Assembly (NCBI GenBank): GCA_948530865.1
Contig: CAOTKV010000028.1
Coordinates: forward strand, 1 to 21,085
Source: an uncultured Clostridia bacterium
GTDB taxonomy: Bacteria; Bacillota; Clostridia; TANB77; CAG-508
Length of the DNA: 21,085 bases
Direction: 5' to 3'
Part shown: positions 1-6,338 of the stretch, piece after piece
How the letters are laid out: each line of letters opens with the position of its first letter
Position numbering within the stretch: the first letter of the stretch is position 1
Made by a program: the position numbers and the translations under genes
Notes under the pieces: generated by a model
The model's database searches: none
What the model was told of the DNA's origin: nothing
What the model saw: the letters and a program-made list of their open reading frames with translations, nothing else

Positions 1-40
1 AGTGATTTATTTAGTTAAGTGAGAAAAATTCAAGTTATAG

Positions 41-55
41 CCTTCGGGTTATGAG
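41..55. repeat. attL-like core, 15 bp, copy of the tRNA-fMet anticodon arm
   Basis: The 15 bases CCTTCGGGTTATGAG match exactly those at 7659-7673 inside tRNA-fMet, in the same orientation. On the minus strand this reads CTCATAACCCGAAGG, which is the anticodon loop plus the 3' side of the anticodon stem. The sequence beyond it (1-40) does not continue as a good tRNA 3' half, so the original target end is missing or decayed here. Confidence 0.72.
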
Positions 56-169
56 GACTACCAAACAAACATTCTCGTGTATTATCAAGTGTTATTTAGT
101 AGTATATATTGGTAATCATCTATTTTTTATATATTATTATGTATTATTTAATAGTACTATTTATTTTTG

Positions 170-193
170 TAGTATTAAGTAAAATATTAAGTA
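170..193. repeat. Left arm-type repeat (double TATTAAGTA)
   Basis: A 24-bp sequence holding two TATTAAGTA units (173-181 and 185-193) spaced 12 bp. It is identical to 7557-7580 at the other end of the element and in the same orientation. Paired direct repeats just inside both ends are what the N-terminal arm-binding domain of Tn916-type integrases recognises. Assigning that role here is inference. Confidence 0.6.
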
Positions 194-224
194 TTTTAAA
201 TTATTGAATAATTGCTATTAATTA

Positions 225-1535
225 TTATTTTTTCTTAATTATATTATTATAAAGAATATAAATTAAAATTATTGTAAAAATAAAGCATAGCCCCTGTAAA
301 TATTCATTTTTAATTAAAATATTTAACCAAGTATTTCTTAGAGATACAATAAATTTATATATTCTTTCTATATGTAAGACATTATTTACGACTGGGAATA
401 TTATATATTCAGAAAGTGGACTAGCACTTAATAATAATGCAAATAATGCTGTTTTCTCTTGATAATAACTTTCTTTTTCTTTAATTTTTTCTTCTAAGCA
501 TATTTTTAATAATTCTGATTTTTCTTCTTGTTTCATAAATGAAAGCATTAACTTTAAAGTGTCTTCTACTTCTCCATAATAAGAATCTCTATGCTCTATA
601 TTATCATATAATGTTTCTCTATATATTTTTCTCAATTCATTATAAGAGTATCTGTCATTTTTTAAGTTTTCTATTACTCGGCTATTTTGTAATACTCGTA
701 ACATCATTCTTTCTTCAATTACTTGAATTTCTGACTCTACACATTTGGCATTTATTCCTACTACAATACTAGCTCTTTCATTAAAATATTTTTTATAATC
801 TTTATTAATACTATAATTTTTTAGTTCAAATTTATAATTACCTTTTACACCTTTTAATAATGTATCAATAAAAGCTTTACTTACTTTATTGCTCTTTTTT
901 TCAATAAAATATGAACATCTTGCATAAAATGTAACTGGCTCTTCTAATTTATGTAACATATTTAATAAGTACCATGAAAAATTAATAATATTACAAAATC
1001 TTTCGTCATTTACATCGCCTTCTATATATCGTGCAGGTTCGTCATCCATTATAGTGTCAATTTCATCATCTTCTTTATGTTCTGGTGCATAATTGATTGG
1101 CATACTTATTTTTTCAAAAATATGTCTATTAAAATCCGCAAAAATTTTTTCAAATTCTTTATTTTTATATTCCTCGTCAAAATAAATTTGATGACTAATT
1201 ATAACACTATTATTTTCAAAAACTTTTAAAATTGGATATATAAGTATATCTTTTGTTAGAACTTTAACTTGGAAAGGCAACATAAATAAATCTATATGAT
1301 ATATAGGCTCTTTCCAAATTTCTTGTTCTTGCGTATACATTAATATTGATCGGCTTAGGTTAACTTGCTTAAAAGTAGTATTTATATATTCTGGAACCGA
1401 AAATTTGGCAGAAACTTTCATATATTCTTTTTTTATGTTTATATCATCTATTCCTACTTTGTTATCCTCTTTATTATAAATCCTTCCAAAACTATCAATT
1501 GCATATAATACTATTTTTTTATTTATTAAATTCAT
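225..1535 (-). CDS. Unrecognised 436-aa protein with C-terminal membrane anchor (element cargo)
   Basis: I do not recognise the family. The protein is mostly soluble and highly charged. There is an acidic stretch near residues 150-170 (EDDEIDTIMDDEP), a long helical and probably coiled-coil region around residues 290-365, a moderately hydrophobic segment near 363-385, and a clear membrane helix in the last 25 residues (FIFTIILIYILYNNI) followed by a lysine tail. A helical region plus two C-terminal hydrophobic segments distantly recalls CorA-type topology, but no GMN motif is present, so I do not call it that. The start is uncertain. An AGGAG lies near 1567-1571, more than 20 bases from both the ATG at 1535 and a TTG at 1544. 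It follows fic by about 80 bases with no terminator seen between them, so the two may be cotranscribed. As cargo of an integrated element it is a candidate defence or fitness gene, by context only. Confidence 0.75.
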   Translation of the reverse strand: MNLINKKIVLYAIDSFGRIYNKEDNKVGIDDINIKKEYMKVSAKFSVPEYINTTFKQVNLSRSILMYTQEQEIWKEPIYHIDLFMLPFQVKVLTKDILIYPILKVFENNSVIISHQIYFDEEYKNKEFEKIFADFNRHIFEKISMPINYAPEHKEDDEIDTIMDDEPARYIEGDVNDERFCNIINFSWYLLNMLHKLEEPVTFYARCSYFIEKKSNKVSKAFIDTLLKGVKGNYKFELKNYSINKDYKKYFNERASIVVGINAKCVESEIQVIEERMMLRVLQNSRVIENLKNDRYSYNELRKIYRETLYDNIEHRDSYYGEVEDTLKLMLSFMKQEEKSELLKICLEEKIKEKESYYQEKTALFALLLSASPLSEYIIFPVVNNVLHIERIYKFIVSLRNTWLNILIKNEYLQGLCFIFTIILIYILYNNIIKKK

Positions 1536-1624
1536 TGAATCCAAAAATAATATATTTTTTTCAATTCTCCTAAATAAAATGATTTATTTATTACTATTTT
1601 ATAATCCTTCATTTTTACTACTTT

Positions 1625-2554
1625 CTATTTCACAAATTTTAAATATAAATTTATCATTTCTTCTGCTTGTTGTTCAACTAATTTTACAAAATCTGTATAA
1701 TCTCCTGTAATTGCACCTTTATCTAAAGCATCATAATATTCATGTCTTTGCTCTCTTTTTATTATAATTGGTGGATATCCATTTTTCATTGCTTCGAAGT
1801 TCAACAATAGTCTTGCTGTTCTACCATTTCCATCAATAAAAGGATGTATTTTTACAAATTCTGCATGTAATAGTGCTGATACAACTAGTGGATGATATTT
1901 TTCCTTCCATTCATCATATCTATAAATTAACTTTTCCATTAATTCTGGAACTAATATTGAGTCTGGTGGAATATGAGTTGCACCTGATATAATAACATTT
2001 TCAGTTCTATACTTTCCAGCATTTTCATTATCTATTCCTTTTAAAACTATTGCATGAATATTTTTTATATCTATTTCTGTAAGTTCGTTAGTATCATTTA
2101 TTAGTTCTTCTAAAAAAGTAATAGCTTCATTATGATTAATAGCTTCTAAATGTTCTCTCATTGTCTTTCCACCAATAGTAATTCCTTCTAGCACTACTTT
2201 AGTTTCTTTTAATGTTAAAGTGTTTCCTTCAATAGCATTAGAATTATAAGTCCATTCTAACTTAAAATTTTCTTCTAATGATTTCAATGTTGCTTTAGGT
2301 AATGGTCTTTTACTATCTAATATTTTTTTCTTTTCGTCTAAATTTTCAAAAAAATCGTTTGAAATATCTATAATAAATTTATCTTCTTCAATTTTATATC
2401 TTTTATCAATAGGTTTATTAGTTTCCTCTGGTATGTTCCATGCATTACCAATTTTTATAGCTCCGTCTATTCTGTTTTCTTGAATTAATCTTCTTATTCT
2501 TCTTTCACTTATATTCCATAATTCTGCTGCTTGCTTTAATGAAATATATCTCAT
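1625..2554 (-). CDS. Fic domain protein with N-terminal HTH, class II (self-inhibited)
   Basis: Fic enzymes transfer AMP or related groups from nucleotides onto target protein hydroxyls. The catalytic loop HPFIDGNGRTAR (about residues 237-248) matches HPFx[D/E]GNGRxxR in full, so the enzyme looks intact. An inhibitory-helix motif SNAIEG (about 105-110) precedes the Fic core, fitting [S/T]xxxE[G/N]. This is the class II arrangement, in which the inhibitory glutamate sits in the same chain, so no separate antitoxin is expected. Residues 3-42 (YISLKQAAELWNIS onward) form a MerR/excisionase-like helix-turn-helix. ATG 2554 is chosen over GTG 2563 and ATG 2560 because AGAGGT sits 7 bases before it. 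The promoter holds two copies of a TACCA-N4-TGGTA dyad, suggesting repression by the protein's own HTH. Its target is unknown. It is cargo in the tRNA-integrated element. Confidence 0.92.
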   Translation of the reverse strand: MRYISLKQAAELWNISERRIRRLIQENRIDGAIKIGNAWNIPEETNKPIDKRYKIEEDKFIIDISNDFFENLDEKKKILDSKRPLPKATLKSLEENFKLEWTYNSNAIEGNTLTLKETKVVLEGITIGGKTMREHLEAINHNEAITFLEELINDTNELTEIDIKNIHAIVLKGIDNENAGKYRTENVIISGATHIPPDSILVPELMEKLIYRYDEWKEKYHPLVVSALLHAEFVKIHPFIDGNGRTARLLLNFEAMKNGYPPIIIKREQRHEYYDALDKGAITGDYTDFVKLVEQQAEEMINLYLKFVK

Positions 2555-2572
2555 TATCATCACCTCTTATAT

Positions 2573-2602
2573 ATTATACCACATTTGGTATGAAAAAATC
2601 AA
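2573..2602 (-). promoter_or_regulatory. fic promoter with operator in the spacer
   Basis: Read on the minus strand there is TTGATT (2602-2597), an 18-bp spacer and a perfect TATAAT (2578-2573). The spacer is almost filled by one TACCA-N4-TGGTA dyad (2577-2590), so a bound protein would block the promoter. The predicted transcript start lies within a base or two of the ribosome-binding site, giving an almost absent leader. Confidence 0.6.
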
Positions 2603-2624
2603 TACTAATATACCAAATGTGGTA
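2577..2624. repeat. Two inverted operator-like copies, TACCA-N4-TGGTA
   Basis: TACCACATTTGGTAT (2577-2591) and its exact reverse complement ATACCAAATGTGGTA (2610-2624) lie about 34 bp centre to centre, near three helical turns. Each copy is itself a dyad, TACCA-N4-TGGTA. One fills the fic promoter spacer and the other lies just upstream of the -35 and inside the loop of the integrase terminator hairpin. The Fic protein's N-terminal HTH is the most obvious binder, by position only. Confidence 0.65.
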
Positions 2625-2638
2625 CATTAGTATTGATT
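2592..2638 (-). terminator. Integrase terminator with an operator in its loop
   Basis: The 13-bp inverted repeat AATCAATACTAAT (2597-2609) / ATTAGTATTGATT (2626-2638) folds on the minus strand into a stem directly followed by a run of six T. It lies 42 bases after the integrase stop. The loop holds the second operator dyad (2610-2624), which can extend the stem. Confidence 0.65.
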
Positions 2639-2680
2639 TAAATAATATTGCTGATTTAGAAATTACTTTTTAATAAACTA

Positions 2681-3907
2681 CTACACAACCAACTCATTCA
2701 AATAATTATCAAACTTTTGCATTGCAGAATTTCGATTTTCTAATAATACATGTGCATAGGTATCTAGGGTAAATTGAACGCTATAATGTCCTAATATATT
2801 ACTTGCTACTTTTATATCAATTCCACTCTCTAATGCTCTAGTTGCAAATGTATGTCTTAATGCATGAAATGTACATTTTTTAATGTTTGCTTTATCAGCT
2901 AATTTTTTATATTTGTCCAGAACAGTATCTGGGTCCAAATAATATCCATCTTTTCTGCAAAATACCATATTATAGTCATAATATAAGTTTCCAAACATTC
3001 TTCTATTTTCTTCCTGAAATTTTTTCAGTTGTTTTAAAATAAACACTAAATTGTTTGATAATGGAATTTTTCTTGTTGAATTATTTGTCTTGGTATAATA
3101 TTCAATTCCTAATTTGGTTTTACTTTTTGCATTTTCACTATAATCTTTTAATCTACTAACTTGCTTATTAATATTAATTTGTTTATTCTTAAAATCAATA
3201 TCATTCCATTGTAATCCTAAAATTTCTCCTTTTCGCATTCCAGAATATAAAGCCATAATAACAACTGAGCCATACACCATATCTTGTTTGGCTATTTCTA
3301 ATAATTTTTTCTGTTCACTTACTGAATATATTTCAATTTCTTTTTTCTTTTGATTTAGACTTTTCATAGTTGGAACTTTTGAAATATCTGCAATATTTCT
3401 TGGTATATATTCTCTTTCAAAAGCTTCTTGTAAAGCCCTATGTAATACTAAATGAACATTCTTAACAGTTTTTACAGATAATCCTTTAATGTTTATTAGT
3501 TTTCTGTACATATCTTCAATATCTGTCTTTTTTAATTTCAGCAACTTTATATATCCAATATTGGGTATTAAGTGATTATTTATAATTCCTTCATAACTAA
3601 CTCTTGTAGAAATTCTTACATTGTCAATCACATAACTTTCATACCATAAATTTAGCCATTCTTTAACAGTATATTTTACAACAATTTCAGGATTAAACTT
3701 ATCTCTATTAGCTATAAATTCATTTAGCTTTTGGCTTACTATTGCTCTACTTTTACCACCAAAAGTTTTAAAATGTTGACTACCATCTGCATTATAACCA
3801 TCAGTTATTCTAGCTTCCCAATAACCTTTTGATGTTTTACTTATACACCCTTCTCCATTTCCTCGTTTTGTTCTTTTTCTTTCTTTTACTTTGTTTTTAA
3901 CATTCAT
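2681..3907 (-). CDS. Tyrosine recombinase / integrase (Tn916-like)
   Basis: Site-specific integrase that would catalyse integration and excision of the element at the tRNA-fMet core. The N-terminal region (about residues 15-65, RGNGEGCISKTSKGYWEARI) resembles the AP2-like arm-binding domain of Tn916-type integrases. A core-binding SAM-like domain follows at about 80-180. The catalytic domain has R225 (SGMRKGE), a beta-hairpin lysine near K273, H348-x-x-R351 (HALRHTFATRA), H374 (LGH) and the nucleophile Y384 (DTYAHVL). The set is complete and the length of 408 aa is normal, so it should be active. The start is supported by GAGG 7 bases upstream. Its neighbours are the rep/xis pair upstream, across a 0.5-kb non-coding gap, and fic downstream. 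Confidence 0.96.
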   Translation of the reverse strand: MNVKNKVKERKRTKRGNGEGCISKTSKGYWEARITDGYNADGSQHFKTFGGKSRAIVSQKLNEFIANRDKFNPEIVVKYTVKEWLNLWYESYVIDNVRISTRVSYEGIINNHLIPNIGYIKLLKLKKTDIEDMYRKLINIKGLSVKTVKNVHLVLHRALQEAFEREYIPRNIADISKVPTMKSLNQKKKEIEIYSVSEQKKLLEIAKQDMVYGSVVIMALYSGMRKGEILGLQWNDIDFKNKQININKQVSRLKDYSENAKSKTKLGIEYYTKTNNSTRKIPLSNNLVFILKQLKKFQEENRRMFGNLYYDYNMVFCRKDGYYLDPDTVLDKYKKLADKANIKKCTFHALRHTFATRALESGIDIKVASNILGHYSVQFTLDTYAHVLLENRNSAMQKFDNYLNELVV

Positions 3908-4203
3908 TTATAGTCCTCTTTTCATAATATATTCATACTATCTTTGTCTTATTGCCAATTTTATTTTAAGATAAATAAAGAAATATGTATAGGACTTTTT
4001 ATGTTTTTTTATAATCTTTATAATATAGTTGTTTATTTAAAAATTTAATAGTTAGTATACTATAATTCTATTACCACTTATTTAAACATAAATGGTTAAT
4101 TTTTCATTTTTTATAGTAAAACAATACTCTTGTACCACAATATTATTTTTATACAAATATTTTTAATATCTTTATACAATTTTAGTATAAATTATCTAAT
4201 TAT

Positions 4204-4249
4204 CTTGTTATAAGCTTGTTATAAAACCTTACTATTATCTTACTATATT
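4204..4249. repeat. Iteron-like 11-bp direct repeats (two pairs)
   Basis: CTTGTTATAAG (4204-4214) is followed at once by CTTGTTATAAA (4215-4225). After two bases come CTTACTATTAT (4228-4238) and CTTACTATATT (4239-4249). The 11-bp period places all copies on roughly one helix face. Such arrays are bound by replication initiators or regulators. The match between the two pairs is only partial. Confidence 0.45.
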
Positions 4250-4343
4250 TTTGGAAAACTTTACTCATACATATACCACTTTATTGCTACTCCACTATAT
4301 AGTACTAATATGTGTTATTTGTTGTTTATTTAATAATATGTAT

Positions 4344-4402
4344 TTTAATTTAGTGTAAATAGAATGTAATACTATTTATTACAATACTTACACTAAATTA
4401 AA
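4344..4402. repeat. 15-bp perfect inverted repeat just after rep (candidate dso/hairpin)
   Basis: TTTAATTTAGTGTAA (4344-4358) is repeated inverted as TTACACTAAATTAAA (4388-4402). A shorter inner inverted repeat, TGTAAT (4365-4370) / ATTACA (4378-4383), leaves the 7-base tip ACTATTT. Neither strand has a T-run after the stem, so it is not a standard terminator. It starts 18 bases after the rep stop, a plausible place for a double- or single-strand origin. Confidence 0.55.
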
Positions 4403-4420
4403 GTTTAATAAAAAGTAGTT

Positions 4421-4909
4421 TTAAATTACTAAAATATTTTCTGGTAAATAGGCTTTCATAAATTCTCTAAATACTCCATTTGCTCTATATCTACTAGCTT
4501 GTTTTTTACAGTAATAAATTAAATTAATTGCTTTTTGTCCAGTTCCTTTAGATACAATTTTACTTACTTTTCCTTTAAAGCGCTTATTAATAGCTTGTCT
4601 TATCTTTTTCATATAAGAGTAACATTTATTTCCTGTTGCAATTATATGGCAGTGCCAAGCAACATTTGTACCTTGTACAATAGTTTTTGGTCTTCCAACT
4701 TGTCCATTTCTCAATACTTTCCTGATACAGCAATTACTATTAACATTACTATAAACTACTAAATAACTTACATCTTTAAATTTTTTTGAATATCTATTCA
4801 AAGTATTAGATATAGATTTAAAATCATTATAAGTTAAATTTGTATTATATAATTCTAAATTATACAACACATTAGACAGATCATTATCAAAAAAATTGTC
4901 ATTATACAT
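4421..4909 (-). CDS. Small HUH-type Rep-like protein (162 aa)
   Basis: This is a candidate rolling-circle replication initiator. Three ordered motifs support it. A hydrophobic strand VSYLVVYS (about residues 47-54) fits motif 1. AWHCHIIATG (84-93), with the HxH metal ligands H86 and H88, fits motif 2. INLIYYCKKQASRYR (128-142) fits motif 3, with Y132/Y133 as nucleophile candidates and K135/K136. It is much smaller than usual plasmid Rep proteins (200-350 aa) and no helicase domain is present. The start is set at ATG 4909 because GGAGG precedes it by 8 bases; an upstream in-frame ATG at 4924 has no such site. It overlaps the end of the excisionase-like gene by 8 bases, so the two are translationally coupled. 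The family call is by motif only. A relaxase-like role for mobilization is also possible. Confidence 0.68.
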   Translation of the reverse strand: MYNDNFFDNDLSNVLYNLELYNTNLTYNDFKSISNTLNRYSKKFKDVSYLVVYSNVNSNCCIRKVLRNGQVGRPKTIVQGTNVAWHCHIIATGNKCYSYMKKIRQAINKRFKGKVSKIVSKGTGQKAINLIYYCKKQASRYRANGVFREFMKAYLPENILVI

Positions 4910-5093
4910 CTGGATTGCCTCCATTTTCTAACCATTCTAGCAACTTTGCATAAGGTATCAATATAGTTTTTCCAGCTCTAGCAACTGGAAATCCTTTTGT
5001 TCTCGTAAGCTTGTACGCTGTACTTCTACCAACTTTTAATTCTTTCATAAGTTCTTTAATTGTTAAAACAGTTCTTTCTTCAATTTTTTTCAT
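4902..5093 (-). CDS. Excisionase-like helix-turn-helix protein (63 aa)
   Basis: A 63-aa MerR/excisionase-type (HTH_17) protein. TIKELMKELKVGRSTAYKL (about residues 11-29) is the recognition helix-turn-helix, followed by the wing GFPVARAGKTILIPYAKLLEWL. Proteins of this form bend att-site DNA as excisionases or act as small activators. It is followed directly by the Rep-like gene with an 8-base overlap, unlike the common xis-int arrangement. That suggests it may serve replication control, excision or both. The start has AGGAGG 9 bases upstream. Confidence 0.8.
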   Translation of the reverse strand: MKKIEERTVLTIKELMKELKVGRSTAYKLTRTKGFPVARAGKTILIPYAKLLEWLENGGNPDV

Positions 5094-5386
5094 ATTTTTT
5101 CTCCTCCTATATTAAAACTTTGAGGAAATTCTATTATTACACGAATATACTTTTAGGCATAAAAATGGATAAATCTCATCCAGTAAGTACATTTGCCACT
5201 TTTTTACTTTTATTCATATAAAAATGCTTCCCTTATATTATATAGTTTTTTTGTTCATTTTTATATGTAGACATCAAAAAATTTTATTTTCAGTGGAAAA
5301 TTTTGTTGAAAAAAATAGAATTTACTTTACAATAAATTCCATTTTTAAATAATATATTTACTTTTTTAATCTAGTTTTAGAACAAA

Positions 5387-5968
5387 TCAATATTTTTTAG
5401 TAAAGTGTTCTTTTCCTAATTGCCAAAGATATTTGTCAATGTCTTTCAAATTATACTCGTCAATATTATAAAATTTTTTAAATTGTATTAATATATTTTT
5501 AAATTTTTTATAATTTTTTAAATTCTCTCTTTTAAAATCATAAAATTTATCATTTTTGTTAAAATACATCAATACTTTCTCTACATAACTATCATAAATT
5601 GGAAACTCTTTTGGGAAGTGATGACTACAATACTTGGTAGCAAAAGAATAAAAATTCTTTCTTTTACCATTTATTGTTACAATTGCTATGTCATTAACTA
5701 GAGTTTCATCTGAATTTCTTAATCTTTCATCAATATTCAAGTTATAAATATGTTTTCCCATAGTAGTAATTGAAAAAATATTAGTGCTATAAAAATCGTT
5801 TAATGAACTAGCTTTAATTAAGATATCAGATATATCAGTATTGTTTGGATATGTATGAAAAAACAGTTTATCTAAACTTTTTTCTTGTAATACATAATTT
5901 TCTAAAGAGTTCCACTTTTGTAAATATTTTTCTACTTCATATTTTGTAGGTCTTGGAATTATTAACAT
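5387..5968 (-). CDS. Unrecognised 193-aa protein with FATKYCSHH / FPIYDSYV motif
   Basis: No firm family assignment. The most conserved-looking part is FYSFATKYCSHHFPKEFPIYD (about residues 106-126) preceded by ILIKASSLNDFYSTNIFSI (49-67). The pattern of SFATKxxxxxxPxxFPIYD recalls the helical core of HhH-GPD DNA glycosylases such as OGG1 (SLASKFLHWLNPEKFPIYD-like), but I cannot see a clear hairpin plus catalytic Lys/Asp, so this is only a lead. There is no signal peptide and no membrane segment. GGAG lies 7 bases before the ATG. It is divergently transcribed from the Xre repressor, with a perfect 7-bp dyad between them, so it is probably under that repressor's control. Confidence 0.8.
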   Translation of the reverse strand: MLIIPRPTKYEVEKYLQKWNSLENYVLQEKSLDKLFFHTYPNNTDISDILIKASSLNDFYSTNIFSITTMGKHIYNLNIDERLRNSDETLVNDIAIVTINGKRKNFYSFATKYCSHHFPKEFPIYDSYVEKVLMYFNKNDKFYDFKRENLKNYKKFKNILIQFKKFYNIDEYNLKDIDKYLWQLGKEHFTKKY

Positions 5969-5996
5969 ATACTATCTCCTTCCCAAATTTTGCATA

Positions 5997-6011
5997 GCAT
6001 TATCATAATGC
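5997..6011. promoter_or_regulatory. Operator-like dyad GCATTAT-C-ATAATGC
   Basis: A perfect 7-bp inverted repeat around one central base, in the 100-base divergent region between the 193-aa gene and the Xre-type gene. This size and placement are typical of a Cro/CI-type operator. A TATAAT at 6045-6050 downstream of it could serve the plus-strand gene, though no good -35 is visible. Confidence 0.55.
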
Positions 6012-6069
6012 CATAATATCACACATAAAGTTATAAAATCAAGTTATAATTTAAATTTTGGAGTTTTTT

Positions 6070-6312
6070 ATGAAAAATAGTCGTTTTAATGATAATGTTA
6101 ATATAGTTGGAAATAACTTAAAGAAATATAGATTAGAGAAAAATTTATCACAAGAACAATTATGCAACAAGTTGTCTTTAATAGGAATTACTTTATACAA
6201 AAATGATATTTATCGCATAGAAAATAACAAGAGAACTGTAAAAGATTTTGAATTATGGGGAATAACTCAAGTTTTAAATATAAAATGTGAAGACTTGTTT
6301 AAAATAAATTAA
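6070..6312 (+). CDS. Xre-family helix-turn-helix repressor (80 aa)
   Basis: A small DNA-binding protein. NNLKKYRLEKNLSQEQLCNKL and the following IGITLYKNDIYRIENNKR form the HTH_3 fold, with the LSQEQL helix characteristic of Xre/Cro proteins. It has no sensing domain. ATG 6070 is preferred to a TTG at 6058 because TGGAG sits 6 bases before it; the TTG overlaps that site. A membrane protein gene follows 26 bases later in the same direction, and a divergent 193-aa gene shares the upstream region with its dyad operator. It probably autoregulates and may control both flanking cargo genes. Confidence 0.88.
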   Translation: MKNSRFNDNVNIVGNNLKKYRLEKNLSQEQLCNKLSLIGITLYKNDIYRIENNKRTVKDFELWGITQVLNIKCEDLFKIN

Positions 6313-6338
6313 TTAGGATAATATAATAGGAGGAAAAT

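Larger units (their letters stand above)
3908..4420. other. Non-coding repeat-rich stretch, candidate replication origin
   Basis: There is no gene in these 513 bases. They lie between rep and int and hold the 10-bp palindrome TAGTATACTA (4053-4062), two pairs of 11-bp tandem repeats (4204-4249) and a 15-bp inverted repeat (4344-4402) directly after rep. Repeats plus a hairpin beside a Rep-like gene are typical of an origin region, but no nick site can be identified. The integrase promoter should also lie here. I see only a weak TTGGCA without a well-placed -10. Confidence 0.5.

Noticed and set aside
4204..4249. CRISPR array
   Set aside because: The units are 11 bp and directly abutting in pairs with no spacers, and no cas genes occur in the window.
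4344..4402. 15-bp inverted repeat read as a rep terminator
   Set aside because: Neither strand has a T-run after the stem, whereas the other terminators in the window have one. An origin-type hairpin fits better.
5178..5220. A 13-codon ORF upstream of the Xis-like gene on the minus strand (starting MNKSKK)
   Set aside because: It is very short and has no well-spaced ribosome-binding site. A leader peptide is possible but not supported.
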